Source of the DNA: Ehretia macrophylla
Lineage: Eukaryota > Streptophyta > Magnoliopsida > Boraginales > Ehretiaceae
Assembly (NCBI GenBank): GCA_037974665.1
Contig: CM075767.1
Location: forward strand, 5,233,501 to 5,297,500
Length of the DNA stretch: 64,000 nt
Reading direction: 5' to 3'
Shown: piece after piece, positions 11,955-23,878 of the stretch
Layout of the letters: the number at the start of each line of letters is the position of its first letter
Position numbering within the stretch: position 1 is the first letter of the stretch
Notes under the pieces: model-generated
Databases searched by the model: none
What the model was told of the DNA's origin: nothing
Seen by the model: only the letters and a program-made list of their open reading frames with translations
Program-made: the position numbers and the translations under genes

Positions 11955-13650
11955 CAGACACAGGTGCAACCAACGCATAAACTTCTAATGCTCATTTAGG
12001 AATAGGAACAAATATCTCTCAGTCTTCTGCACCATCAAACTTAGTACATAATGCTCTTCTCAGTCCTCTTCTAGCTTAGTTACTTCTTACTCTGTCTTGG
12101 CACCTCTTTCCTTACACCAAATGCTTATTAGATCTAGAACAGGCTGTCTAGCTCTACCTCTTTGTCAACTCCATCACATCATCAATACTCCTTTAGTTAC
12201 TGAACTTATTTCTAACAAGGAGGCTTCCAAGTATGCCCATTGGGTTCAGAAAATGATGGAAGAATTTTAGGCACTACGAAATCAACATGCATGGACCTTG
12301 GTTCCTTTACCCTCAGATAAATACCTTATTGGTTATAAATGGGTCTACATGATAAAAAAAAACACACAGATGGATCCATTTCTATCTACAAGGCGAGATT
12401 AATAGCTAAAGGGTATCTACAAGAGCCGAGTATAGACTATACAAAGACCTTCAACCTAATGGTGAAACCTCATATTGTCAGATTCCTTGCTCTTCATCAT
12501 AATTGTTAATTAAATCATTAGGTGTATTTAATGCATTCTTGCATGGATACTTGGATGAAGTAGTTTATATGGTGCAGCCTCAAAGGTTTGTGGATCCTAC
12601 ACATCCTACACATGTATGTCAACTCAAGAAGTCACTCTATGGCCTCAAACAAGCTCCTAGGGTCAGGTATCACAAGTTGTCCTTATTTCTCATTAACAGA
12701 ATTGATACCTCTATCACACTAGTTTTGGTGTATGTTGATGATATTATAATAATAAAAGTTCCCCATCGTTCATCTCTAATCTCGTCTTTGTTATGGGCCT
12801 AACCTTTGCCATGAAGGATCTAGGACAACTCAGTTACTTCTTGGGTATTGAAGTGTCTTACTCTTTCAATGGTTAAGTATTACATCAAACATGGTATGCT
12901 TATAAGCTACTTACTAATGTAGGCCTAGCTTAATGTAAAGCCTCAGAAACTCCTCTAACTCAATTCTATATTCCAATCCTACCCATTTCAGAAGTTTGGT
13001 TGGGGCTTTATAGTACCTCACTCTAACTAGATCTGACCTACAATATGCTATGAACACTATTTGTCAGCATGTGCAATCTCCAACCTTGTTTGACTATGCA
13101 GCCCTCAAACATACATTGGATATATTAAAGGGACACTCAATCAGGGATTGCACTTTCAATCTGGCCCATTACATTTATAAGCTTTCTTTGACTCAGACTA
13201 GGCCAGTGATATGGAAACCAATAAGTCTATAATTGGGTTCATTATTTTTCTAGGGCCTAACCTTATTTCTTGGTGTTCTAAGAAATAGCCCACTATGGTT
13301 TGATCTTCCATAGAGGCTGAGTACATGGCAATGGCGTTCACTCCTGCAAAACTTAATTAGTTATCCTATATTCTCCATGATTTACATATTAGCTTTCTTA
13401 CACTTGTGTTACACTGTGACAATGCTTCAACAATAGCTCTTACATCCAACTTAATTCTTCATGGGAGGAAAAAGCACATTGAGATAGATTATCACTACAT
13501 CAGGGAATAAGTGGTTTCTAGGTCTCTTAATGTGTCTTACATTCCATCATTTGAGTAGTTATCATATTTTTTTACCCGACATCTCTCTCAAGTATAGTTC
13601 ATTGCCTAAGGAGCAAGGTGCCCTTGGCTTTTTTTCCTAAGTTTAGCTTG
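11955..13650 (+). pseudogene. Copia-A reverse transcriptase-RNase H remnant
   Basis: This is the continuation of Copia-A after Z. From about 12225 it encodes a broken reverse transcriptase: a block resembling LVPLPSDKYLIGYKWVY near 12300, the segment FNAFLHGYLDEVVYM at 12517, KKSLYGLKQAPR near 12640 and YVDDIII near 12731. RNase H pieces follow at 13050-13500. Several stops and small indels separate them. The segment 11955-12200 is the poorly conserved linker between integrase and reverse transcriptase. The last bases before the 3' LTR are the purine tract gcttgaagggga. Confidence 0.82.
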
Positions 13651-13657
13651 AAGGGGA

Positions 13658-13949
13658 TGTTAAGATAGAAGAACAACTTTCAAGTTACTGTAGTAAATAT
13701 CAAACAAGATAGAATTAGTTAGAGTAATTAGTTAATTGTATAGTTGTCATAAATACAAAATATCTTAGTCAGTTAGTTAGGATGCACATGGCAACACCTG
13801 GTTGCAGTAGCTTGCAGAGCAAGCTCTGCTAAGCTTCTAGAAGCATCTGACAATAATTATAAATCGTTTGTAAAAATTCATTAATAAGATAAATGAGAAT
13901 CATTTCACATTTCCTAAATTTCTCTCTTTCTCTCTTTCAAACTTCATCA
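13658..13949 (+). repeat. 3' LTR of Copia-A
   Basis: The 292-base LTR matches 3797-4058, with substitutions and an extra stretch around 13795-13845. That stretch contains the short palindrome-like cttgcagagcaagctctgc. It is preceded by a purine tract and followed by attac, the altered target duplication. Confidence 0.87.
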
Positions 13950-13954
13950 ATTAC

Positions 13955-14551
13955 TCACCCACAAAATAAAATATATTATTTTACTATTTATTTATAGATT
14001 TTTAATTAAACATAAACCTTATAACATATAAAAGAAGCAAAATTTCATTATCGTAGAAACAAGATTTTTGTATTACAACTAAGAAAATGGTATTATTTAG
14101 TTAAACTCTTATTTCATGGTCTAGTTACTCACCCATAAAACAAAATAATGATAATATTCTCTAGTTTTATCTGTGGATTTTAATATAAACTTCATAATAT
14201 ACAAAAGAAGCTAAACTTTAATATCATAAAAAACATGTTTTTTTGTATTATAAGTAAGAATATAGTATAATTTTGAGTAACTAATATTACCAAATAATAT
14301 AAGATTTATTTTATTTTTCCCTTTTTTCTTATTTTTTCCCTTTCACCATGTTTGTGGAGGGAATATTATAATTGTATATATCATATTTTTAATTAATTTG
14401 TTATAAAATATGCAAAACGACGTCATTTTAGTGTTAAAATTAGGTAGGTAATGAGTTGATAGAAATCTAGTCTTTCATTTAAAGGAAGGTGATATGTCAT
14501 TCTCATAGGGGGTAACTCAATTACCCCATAATTGGAGAGGATCCAAATCCA
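13955..14551. repeat. Right arm of the foldback DNA element, with an internal tandem duplication
   Basis: The distal 210 bases pair with the left arm at 3482-3791. The proximal part is a two-copy tandem repeat with a period near 174 bases, starting ttactcaccc at 13951 and again at 14125. Both copies contain wording such as aaacataaacc/aatataaactt and aaaagaagc. Neither copy has a reading frame of interest. Confidence 0.6.
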
Positions 14552-15611
14552 TGTGCAAATGCCAAAATAACCCAATTCAACATATACTTTAACAAGCTAA
14601 GCAGCTAAATATTGATGAGTTTGTAATGAATTGACAATCACTTGAAAGATGAATAAAGCTAACTTAGAAAGGTTTTTACAAGATTGTTCCTAGAGTGAGA
14701 GGAATTTATCAGCAAAATACAGGGTTTGATTGAGATAAGTATTTTAGTTGAAGAAAAAATGGGTTTAAAATGAGAATTTTGAGATGAATGAGAAGGATAA
14801 TTCATGGCTTAAAGAGAATATGCATGAAAAGTTGGATGATAGTGTTTAAAAGCTATTTATTTTTAGGTTCTACTAGCTTATTTTTTATATTATGTTTATA
14901 AGTGCCTTGCCCTAAGGAAACCTTTCCTATACCTATCTTTGATTGTGTCGTTGATTGGGATAACATTTGATTTTATGAAGTCATTATTTGATTTTGTTGT
15001 TATTTTTTATACCGATATTTGGTTTTGTTGGATTTTGTCCTTTGTTATAAACTGTAAAGGTCAGACTCTTTAAGAAATGCTATTAGATGCTTGTTTTGTT
15101 TATGTCTCATCAAATGCTACTAGGTAGTAGAGATTATCTTTATGAATACATAATATTTTTGTTACGAAGTTAGGTGTAGCATTTTATGAATCAAATGTCA
15201 TATAATGCATAAACAATGTGTCATAAGTTTAATGGATTCTATAGTTACAATACACCAATTTAGACATAAATTTGTGAATCATGTTTTTGATGTAGCGGCT
15301 TTGGACATAAACTTGTGAAGCGTGTTTTTGATGTGTTGGCTTTTTGATATTTTGAAATAAGGGCAAGGACACAAGGAAGAATTATTCATGATTCCCGCAC
15401 CTCTTCCGCGAAGAAGAGAAGAGAGTAGCTATACATCCTACCAGGAGTATCAAAAGACCAGTATCACCATATGGTTTTTACATGTATAATGGCAGTCTAT
15501 TGAATTCGACAAATAGCTAGTGTTTGCAAGATTGAAAGTTATGAAGAACTTAAAGGTAAAAAACCACACTTAAGTGTGATAAAAATATAAGAGAAAAGGT
15601 CAGGAAGGAGT
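14552..15611. other. AT-rich intergenic DNA, no gene recognised
   Basis: I see no coding signal. The only structure is an imperfect two-copy repeat near 15259-15345 built on catgtttttgatgt and gacataaa-ttgtgaa. Confidence 0.6.
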
Positions 15612-16824
15612 TGTTAGAGATATGCCCTAATGCTATGTAGTTGGATGACCTATTTTGGACATTTTGACATTAACTTGTACATTGTGGCATGGTTGTCTAT
15701 ATGTTTGTTTACATATTGACTTCTAATCGACATTCATATTCTCCCTCTTTCTGTATATGAATGAGTCCCTGGTATTTTTATTAAAGAGATGTATTCTAAA
15801 AGGGTTTAGAATATGATGGCATATCTCTTTATTATGATAAATACTTAAAATATTCATAGTCCTTAGATTATTTGATTGAGACTTTAATAATCTATTATGG
15901 ACTATCACATGTGTTGTTACCTTTGATTAACATGAGTATGTTAATGATAAAGGATGGTGAGCCACGTGCTATAATAGCATAGGATGCGATTAACAAACAT
16001 GTAAGTGATTATTAGTGCAATAGATCATTGAATATGACGTGAATAACAAATCACATGGTTTTGGATTAATGATTTGTTATTCGTTGCAATTGTGCATATA
16101 ATCCTTTGACTTGAGAAGTACGGTTGTTTTATGTATCAGTGTTTAATACTTGCATTTGGACAATGCTTGTATTCATTAATCGAGTCGGGGTACAACTTCT
16201 TGTAGTATCATTCATCCGGTATAGTGATTGACAGGTAGTTGTCAAGATAGAATCCATTAACCTCCGGCGTGAGGCGATGTCCAATGTTATCTAACTTTGG
16301 TAGTTGAATGAGGAAGTCCTTGGCCAAGGCGTAAATGATGGAATGTGTCATATCTCATTCTACCATTTAGATCTATGCTTCGTTATTAAGTCTATGAACT
16401 TAAACTATCCATGGTTCTTATTTGATCGGGACGTAGTAATGGAAGGATCGAATTGCATGGTAATCGGTGACTATAAATAGATTCACTTGAATTGGACTTC
16501 ATTGCCTTATAAATTGTCTAGGTACGTTGCTAGATGTCAACCTAGAACTTGATGGTATTTTGAGAATGGTAGGAGACATTCTTAAAATAGATTAAAAGTG
16601 TTTAATGGTCCCTCATTGCTATATGACGGTGAATCTAGAAAGTCACACACAATAAAATACTTGTGAGTGGTTTTTCTATTGAGCTTGTATCTAGTGTATT
16701 TTGAATTGTTAAAGTGTTTACAATTGTGTTTTGTTTCTCTTGTATTGTTAAGGAGTTAACAACAGTGTAATTGGCCATTAAAAGTTAATGGGGTCAATGT
16801 GTAATTAATTATTAATTTTGGGGC
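15612..16824 (+). repeat. X-A, partial Copia-type LTR of family X
   Basis: It starts tgttagagatatgccctaat and matches the intact solo copy at 61847-63678 for about 1.2 kb. Shared stretches include catattctcc, agattatttga, ttgttacctttg and gtgactataaatagattcac. Copia-C interrupts it at 16825 and the remaining third of the LTR is not found after Copia-C, so it is truncated. Confidence 0.8.
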
Positions 16825-18500
16825 TATTAGCCTGAAGGCTTTCACCTATATTTTGATGACAACAAAATCCTAATTATTGACTAATCTTGCATTCTCTAAG
16901 GCTATCCTCAATGGGGGGCTCTATAATGTAAAACTTGCTATTTTTGGACATTTTTGTACTTTTTTAGAGCCCCATACCCTAAAAAGTAGCACTATTCATG
17001 GAAAAAGTACGTGGGGTCCACCACTTTTGGATTAAAAGATGCCAAAATAGAAAGTTTTACATTTGGAGCCTGGGGCTCTATTTTGGCATATTTTAACCCA
17101 AAAGTGGTGGACCCCACGTACTTTTTTAATGAACAGTGCTACTTTTTAGGGTATGAGGCTCTAAAAAAGTACAAAAATGCCCAAAAATAGAAAGTTTTAC
17201 ATTATAGAGCCCCCCATTGAGCTTGCCCTAAGTATTTTGCTTAAGGATTAGTCAAGCTTGTGGTGACTTAAACAAAGTTCATATAATGAAGCTCAAGGTT
17301 CATTATATGAAGAATGGAGATTCAAACAAGAATGAAGCTCAAGGTTCAAACAAGGATTACTCATGAATCTCTTACCATATGAAGAATGAAGATAAACTTG
17401 ACGAGGAAGTCATAACAAAGGAGAATTGGCGTCATAAGGGATACCAGCTTTTTTCTTGTAAGATGCCTAAGTTTTGTCTTGTGTTATGCTCAAGATGGTA
17501 ATCCTTTCAAAATACCTTTTGCCCCTAATCTAAAAGGTTTCAAAAAGGTTTTTGAAAACTCATCTCTTTATTAGTTAAAATGTATTTGAGTTCAAAAATC
17601 CCTTTGAAAATATTGTCTCGGATCACATTGCAAAAGCAACAAAAGTATTAAAATTGATCCGGACAAGGGACTCGGTCGAGGCACTCGACCCGACCTCCTT
17701 ATCTGGATAAATTACAGTGGATGCTTGGCATGGTCTAGACAAGGCACTCGACCAAACCTCCTCGACCGGATGGTGCCCAGTGATGATCTCGACGAGGGAG
17801 CCAGTTGAGGCACTCGATCGGACCCCTCGATCGGATAGAGCTGAGTTTTAAAAAACTAACCGTTATTTTGACTGTTGGGACTTTTATTTAAAGCTACAAC
17901 CACCCCCCCATTTGCAAAATAACTCTTCCAACTTCAAGCATTCAATTCTAATCTATCAAAAGGTTTTATTACTCATTTATTGCTACAAATCTTGAGCTAA
18001 CACTTGCAAATCATTGAGCAATCAAAGATCTTCATTTGTATCATTCAACTCTTGAGGAGTTAAACTTTGTACTTACTTTTTATCCTTCAAAGCTTGTATA
18101 CACTCTAGATCTATAGCCTTGAGAGAATCATTGTATAGAGAGTGTTCAAATCTTCTTTGTGGATTCAAGGAAGAGGAAGAAGTTCATACAACTCTTGTGG
18201 ATTCAAGAAAACTTGTATTGTTGGTTTTTGCTTCACCACCTTTTGAAGAAGCAATACTAGTGGAGCTAGTGAAAATCCTAAGGGGAGTAACCTTAGGTGG
18301 TGGATGTAGATTAGCAAACCACCATAAATTATTGTGTTCGTCTTCTATCCATTTTACTTCATTTGCTTTCATTTTGTATGCCTTCTACGTGTTTGATAAA
18401 TTGCTTGTTTGAATTGCAATTGTTCATATTGAATTTTTAATTGGTAGTAATTGATCAAATACTTAATTCACCCTTCCTCTTAAGTATATTTTCCCTAACA
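16825..18500 (+). repeat. 5' LTR of Copia-C, enlarged by a MITE
   Basis: The LTR is 1676 bases long including the MITE at 16900-17228, and about 1344 without it and one TAA copy. It ends ccctaaca directly before the spacer and primer site. The 17640-17830 part is GC-richer and repeats wording of the type ctcgaccggacc and gaggcactcga. An open frame at 18119-18412 lies wholly inside the LTR and is not considered a gene. Confidence 0.8.
16900..17228. mobile_element. Foldback Tourist-type (PIF/Harbinger) MITE
   Basis: The 329-base insertion is absent from the 3' LTR of the same element, so its borders are exact. It is flanked by taa on both sides (16897-16899 and 17229-17231). Its halves are near-perfect inverted repeats; for example gtggggtccaccacttttgg near 17010 is answered by aaaagtggtggaccccacgt near 17100. 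The outer ends ggctatcctcaatggggg and ccccattgagcttgccc are related inverted termini. A TAA duplication with such ends fits PIF/Harbinger. It has no coding capacity. Confidence 0.92.
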
Positions 18501-18502
18501 AG

Positions 18503-18515
18503 TGGTATCAAGAGC
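18503..18515 (+). other. Primer-binding site of Copia-C
   Basis: tggtatcaagagc lies two bases after the LTR and corresponds to the initiator tRNA-Met complement used by most plant Copia elements. Confidence 0.85.
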
Positions 18516-18556
18516 TAGGACTCTACATATAGTCTAACAACTAGTAGAGAATCGAA

Positions 18557-20220
18557 ATGGCAAATTCATCAATGTCTACCATAGTTGAGGGCCAATCTTC
18601 TACCCGACCACCATTGTTTAGTAGAACCAACTACTCTTTTTGGAAAATTAGAATAAGGATTTACATTCTTGCTAATGATATTAGAGTTTGGAAAGTAATA
18701 AATGATGGACCAATCACTCATATAATAACTAAGACGAAAGGAGAAAAAACTACTACCATTCCTAAATTGGAAGAAGACTATGATGATAATGATTTCAAGA
18801 TTGTTGAAAGAAACTATAAAGCTATGAACATGTTATATATTGCTTTAGACTCAAATGAATTTAACAAGATTTTTAGGTGCAAGAGTGCTAAAGAAATTTA
18901 GGATCAATTAGAAGTCACATATGAAGGAACCAATCAAGTTAACGAAACTAGGATTAACATGCTTGTGCACAAATATGAAATGTTTAAAATGTCACAAGAT
19001 GAAAGTATCATGTTTTCTGGATTTACTAATATTGTGAATGCCCTCAAAATTGCTTGGGAAAGAGTATTCTAATGCAGAGATGGTGGAAAAGTTACTTCGA
19101 AGTTTGACCGAACCATGGGAAGCAAAGGTGACGGCAATTGAGGAAGCAAGAAACCTCACAACTCTTCCATTAGTGAGCTCATGGGATTCCTCATGAGTTA
19201 TGAGTTGAAGAAGAAATATCAAGAAGAAGAAACGAAGAACAACAAGAAAACACTCGCACTTCTTGCATCAAAAGTTCATTCAAGTGATGAAGAAGAATGT
19301 AGTAATGAATAAGATGATGATGAGATGGCTATTCTTGCAAGGAGTTTGAAGAAATTCCTCAAATACAAGAAGATAAGAAGTGGAACTTCATCAAACAACT
19401 ACTTGAGAAAGAAAAGCAAAGACAAAACAAAAGAAGAATCAAGGTGCTTCAATTGCGACAAATCAAGACATATAAAAGTAAATTGTCCACAGTTAATCAA
19501 ATCCAAAGAAGGAAAAGCTATGAAGGCAAATTGCATTGAAGACAATAATTCAATCGATGAAGAAAGTGAAAAGGAAGAAGAAGTAGCCAACATTGTATGC
19601 CTTATGGCAAAAGTGGAAGATGAGGTATGTTCTTCTTCTAGCTCTTGTTCTTGTTCAAGTTCTTCTTCTAGCTCCACATCATTATATAATGATGAATGTT
19701 CATTTGAAGAATTACAAAATGAATTCTCAAAAATGCAAGACAACTTTTCAATTGCTCTTTCAAAAATTCAAAGAACTTCAAAAAGAAAAAGATGATTTGA
19801 AAATTGAAAATGTGAAACTTGAAGAGGAACGTGATTGTGCACATAACAAGGCTCTTCAATACTACAATGAGAATGAAGAATTTCAAGCAAAAGTTGAAAG
19901 ACTTGAAAAAGATGTTCAAAGTTTAAATGAGAGTTTAACAAAATTTACAAAAGGAAAAGGAACTTTGGATAAAATGTTTGGTTCCCAAAAATTGACTTTT
20001 GATAAAAGTGACATTGGTTATGAACCATTTACAAAATAAAAATCTCTCAAAAGCTACTTTGTAAAAGCATATACTTCCTCAAATGAATTTTCAACATCAA
20101 GAGGATTTCAAAAATTTGCACATATTGTGAAAGACATGGACTTATTGCATCACATTGTAGATATAGAAGCATGGTAGGTAGAGATGCTAGAATTCTTTAT
20201 TGGCTTAAGCCCAAATAGGT
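18557..20220 (+). pseudogene. Copia-C gag remnant with coiled coil and zinc fingers
   Basis: The frame begins at ATG 18557 (MANSSMSTIVEG) and reads a UBN2-like Copia gag until a TAG at about 18899, where a tryptophan before DQLE is usual. Further frame changes follow around 19070-19320. A zinc knuckle CFNCDKSRHIKVNC sits at 19445-19486. An acidic and serine-rich stretch is followed by a heptad-rich segment (about 19770-19960) that should form a coiled coil. A second finger-like motif CTYCERHG near 20115 has leucine where the family has the metal-binding histidine. It is not expressible as one protein. Confidence 0.8.
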
Positions 20221-20319
20221 TATTAGATGTGTTAAGACTTGAACTAACACATAAGGACCCAATAAAACTTGGGGACCTAAAAAGAACAACATATGTATGC
20301 TTTTTATGCATCTAGATTC

Positions 20320-23300
20320 CTCTAAGGATCAAATATGAAGGAAGTTGGGTCATTGATAGTGGATGCTCAAAACATATGACCAGAGATTCATGTCTCTTCT
20401 ACGAGCTCAACAAGAAAATCAAAGGAATTGTGAACTATGGAGACAATGGGAAAGGTAAAAGTTATTGGAAGAGGTAGTATTGGTAATGAACATTCAATCT
20501 CTATCCATAATGTGCTACTTGTGAAAGGATTGAAACACAATTTGTTTAGTGTGAGTCAATTTTGTGACAATGGATATAGAATTGAATTCAAAGTTTCTTG
20601 TTCAATTGTATATGATAACTCAAACAAAGTGTTACTTGTTGTAAATAGACATGAAAATGTTTACACCATAAATTTCAAGGATCTTATATGCCAAAATGTT
20701 AATTGTTTAATGACTATGAATGAAGATTCTTGGTTATGGCATAGAAGATTGGGACATACAAGCATGGATTTACTCATGAAACTTTCTAGAAAAGAGCTTG
20801 TAAAAGTCCTTCCTAAAACTAAATTTGAAAAAGATTATTTATGTGAAACATGTCAATTTGGGAAGCAACATCAGCCTATAAACAAAGTAACTACATTTAA
20901 AGCATTACAAAAACTTCAAATGGACCTTTTTGGACCAATGGATGTGGTTAGTTTAGGAGGATCAAGATATGTCTATGTTGTTATAGATGATTATATTAGG
21001 TATACTTGGGTCATGTTCTTGTCCCATAAAAATGAAGCCTTCAATGAATTTGCAAATCTAAGCAAGAAGGTACAAAATGAGAAAGGCTATTACATTACAT
21101 GCATTCATAGTTATCAAGGCAAGAAATTTATAAATTCATCTTTTGTGGAATTTTGTGAACAACATGGCATTGAACGTAACTTTTCGGCTTATAGAACTCC
21201 TCAACAAAATAGGATAGTAGAAAGGAAAAACTGAACTTTACAAGAAATGACAAGAACCATGTTGAAAGAAAACAACTTGCCTACATACTTTTGGGGTGAA
21301 GCTGTGTTTATGTGCTTAATAGAGTGTTAATTAGACCCTTTCTCAAAAAGACTCCTTATGAATTATGGAAAGGAATAACACCTAATGTTGGACATTTTAG
21401 AGTCTTTTGATGTAAATGTTTTGTCTTAAATACTAAAGATAACCTTGGAAAATTTGATGCTAAATCGGATGAACGCATATTTCTTGGATATTCAACTAAG
21501 AGTAAAGCTTATAGAGTATTCAATAAAAGAACTCGAGTAGTTGAAGAATCTATGCATGTAAACATTGATGAAGCTAACCTTTTTGCATCGAGAAATGATG
21601 ATATGATGATGTAGGTATCAAACAAGTTGAGACTCAAGATCAACTCATTGCATCAAATCAAGTAAATGAGGCATCTCCAAGTGATCCAAAGAATACATCA
21701 AATGAAGGAAACCAACCAACATTGAATGCAATGGATCAACCAACATCAAATCAAGTAAATGAGGCATCTCCAAGTGATCCAAAGAATACATCAAATGAAG
21801 GAAACCAACCAACATCAAATGTTCAACCTTCTTCAACTAATCAAGACTTACCAAGGTGTTGGAAGTTTGTGAAAGATCACCCAAATGATCAACTCTTTGG
21901 TGATCCATCCAAAGGTGTCAGAACTCGTTCTAACTTGAACACCTTTTGTGAACACATTGCATTTCTTTCTTAAATTGAGCCAAAAAATGTGAAAGAAGCC
22001 TTATTGCGTGATGATTGGATAATAGCTATGCAAGAAGAGCTTAATCAATTTGAAAGAAACAAAGTTTGGAAATTTATTGAAAGACCAAATGACTATCTGG
22101 TAACTGGTACTAAATGGGTGTTTAGAAACAAACTAGATGAATCCGGAGTAGTAACTAGAAATAAAGCAAGATTAGTTGCTCAAGGCTATAATCAAGAAAA
22201 AGGAATAGATTATAATGAAACATTTGCGCCTGTGGCAAGAATAGAATATATTCGCATGCTTCTTGCTTTTGCATGTTTTATGAACTTTAAATTATTTTAA
22301 ATGGATGTCAAAAGTATATTTTTAAATAGATTTCTTCAAGAAGAAGTATATGTGGAACAACCTCCCGGATTTGAGGATCCAAATTCACCTAATCATGTCT
22401 TTAAACTTGAAAAGACCCTTTATGAATTAAAACAAGCTCCTAGGGCATGGTATGATCGATTAACTTGATATCTTCTTGAAATTGGATTTATTAGAGGTAA
22501 ATTAGATTCAACTTTATTTGTCAAAAGAAAAGGTGAAGATATTTTACTTGTGCAAATATATGTTGATGACATTATCTTTGGTGCTACTAATGAGTCTCTT
22601 TGTGAGTATTTCTCTAAATGTATGCACAAAGAGTTTGAGATGAGCATGATGAGAGAATTAAATTTCTTCCTCGGACTTCAAATTAAGCAAACAAATTAGG
22701 GCATCTTCATAAATCAAGCCAAGTACACAAGGGAACTGATCAAGAAGTTTTGGCTTGAAAATGCTAAAGAGATTGACACACCAATGAGAACATCAACCAA
22801 GCTTGACAAGGATGAACAAGGTAAACCGGTTGGTGAGAAACAATATAGAGGTATGATCAGAAGTCTTCTCTATTTAACCACCTCTAGACCTGATATTATG
22901 TTTGTCGTATGCTTATGTGCTCGCTTTCAATCTTGTCCTAAGGAATCACACATAAGTGCCGTAAAATGAATTTTTAGATATCTTAAGGGGATATAGGACT
23001 TGGGCTTATTGTATCATAAGGGAATATGTTTTGAATTGATAGGATATTCAGATGCTGATTTCGCCAGGTGTAAACTAGATAGCAAAAGTATTAGTGGAAG
23101 TTGCCAATTTTTAAGACACTTATTAGTTTCTTGGTCTAATAAGAAACAAAATAGTGTTGCACTTTCCATGACGGAAGCTGAATATGTGGCCATAGGCAAT
23201 TGTGTTGCTCAAATTTAATGGATGAAACAAACCTTGCTTGACTTTAGCTTGCTATACGATCATGTGCCTATTAAGTGTGATAACACTAGTGTGATTAATC

Positions 23301-23503
23301 CATCTAAAAATCCAATTCAACATTCTTGAACTGAATACATTAAGATTAGGCACCACTTTTTATGTGATCATGTGCAAAAAGGTGATATTGAACTTGAATT
23401 TGTTGATTCATTGCATCAATTAGCCGATATTTTCACTAAACCTTTGAATGAAGATCAATTTTTTGTTATTAGGAGAGATTTGGGCATGCAAAACCCATCG
23501 TGA
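20320..23503 (+). pseudogene. Copia-C protease-integrase-reverse transcriptase-RNase H remnant
   Basis: The protease motif WVIDSGCSKHMT starts near 20344. The GAG-pre-integrase block (WLWHRRLGH) is near 20732. The integrase core has DLFGP near 20925 and ends at VERKN near 21228, but the second catalytic motif reads HSYQGK, with tyrosine where aspartate is required. Reverse transcriptase runs from about 21989, with KWVFRNK, KARLVAQGY and YVDDIIF near 22560. RNase H has YSDADFA near 23046 and TEAEYVA near 23175. The end is the TGA at 23501-23503. Stops occur near 21231, 21971, 22297, 22466, 22698, 22967, 22996, 23216 and 23327, with small frameshifts in the integrase tail. It is clearly dead. 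Confidence 0.87.
21651..21836 (+). repeat. Two-copy 93-bp in-frame tandem repeat in the integrase-RT linker
   Basis: The unit starting catcaaatcaagtaaatgag occurs at 21651 and again at 21744. The period of 93 bases is 31 codons, so the reading frame is kept. The unit is rich in Asn, Gln, Ser and Pro, typical of the unstructured polyprotein linker. Confidence 0.88.
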
Positions 23504-23878
23504 ATTGCGAAGATATTTTTGAAAACAACTCAAAAGTCTGAAAAATTATAGATTCGGATGAGGCATCTGGACGAAGGTGTCATCTGGACCCCTCGACTGG
23601 ATCATAGGTAGTGAGCACTGCCTTTTATTTGGATGTGGCAACAGGGGATCATGTGCAGCTAGGGTTTTAAAAGCTTTTTATTTCATTCATTTTCATTTTA
23701 ACTTGAAACCTTTCAAAACTCTACCCCCCAATCTCGAAAAACTCTCTTTCAAAACTCAAAATCTCTTCATTTTCTTTCAAAAATCTTCACTTCCATCATA
23801 CACCCACAACAAAATCTCTTCAATCTTCTTCTAAAATCATCTCTTAAGCCACATACCCACTTCCAAATCTTCACAATT

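Larger units (their letters stand above)
3797..13949 (+). mobile_element. Copia-A, old Ty1/Copia retrotransposon, split by a nested insertion
   Basis: Two related LTRs (3797-4058 and 13658-13949) both start tgttaagatag and end atca. They are flanked by gttac (3792-3796) and attac (13950-13954), a target duplication with one change. A tRNA-iMet-type primer site follows the 5' LTR and a purine tract precedes the 3' LTR. Domain order gag, protease, integrase, reverse transcriptase and RNase H is that of Copia. Every domain has stops or frameshifts and the LTRs differ by many substitutions and a 3' LTR insertion, so the element is old and dead. Its interior is interrupted at 6710-11949. Gag wording resembles the Ale/Retrofit group, but lineage assignment needs a reverse-transcriptase tree. 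Confidence 0.88.

Noticed and set aside
18119..18412. 97-codon frame ahead of Copia-C gag, with a reverse-strand shadow
   Set aside because: It is wholly inside the 5' LTR and upstream of the primer site, with no recognisable domain.
19399..19919. Minus-strand Ser/Glu-rich and Phe-rich frames in Copia-C
   Set aside because: They are antisense shadows of the gag acidic and coiled-coil segments.
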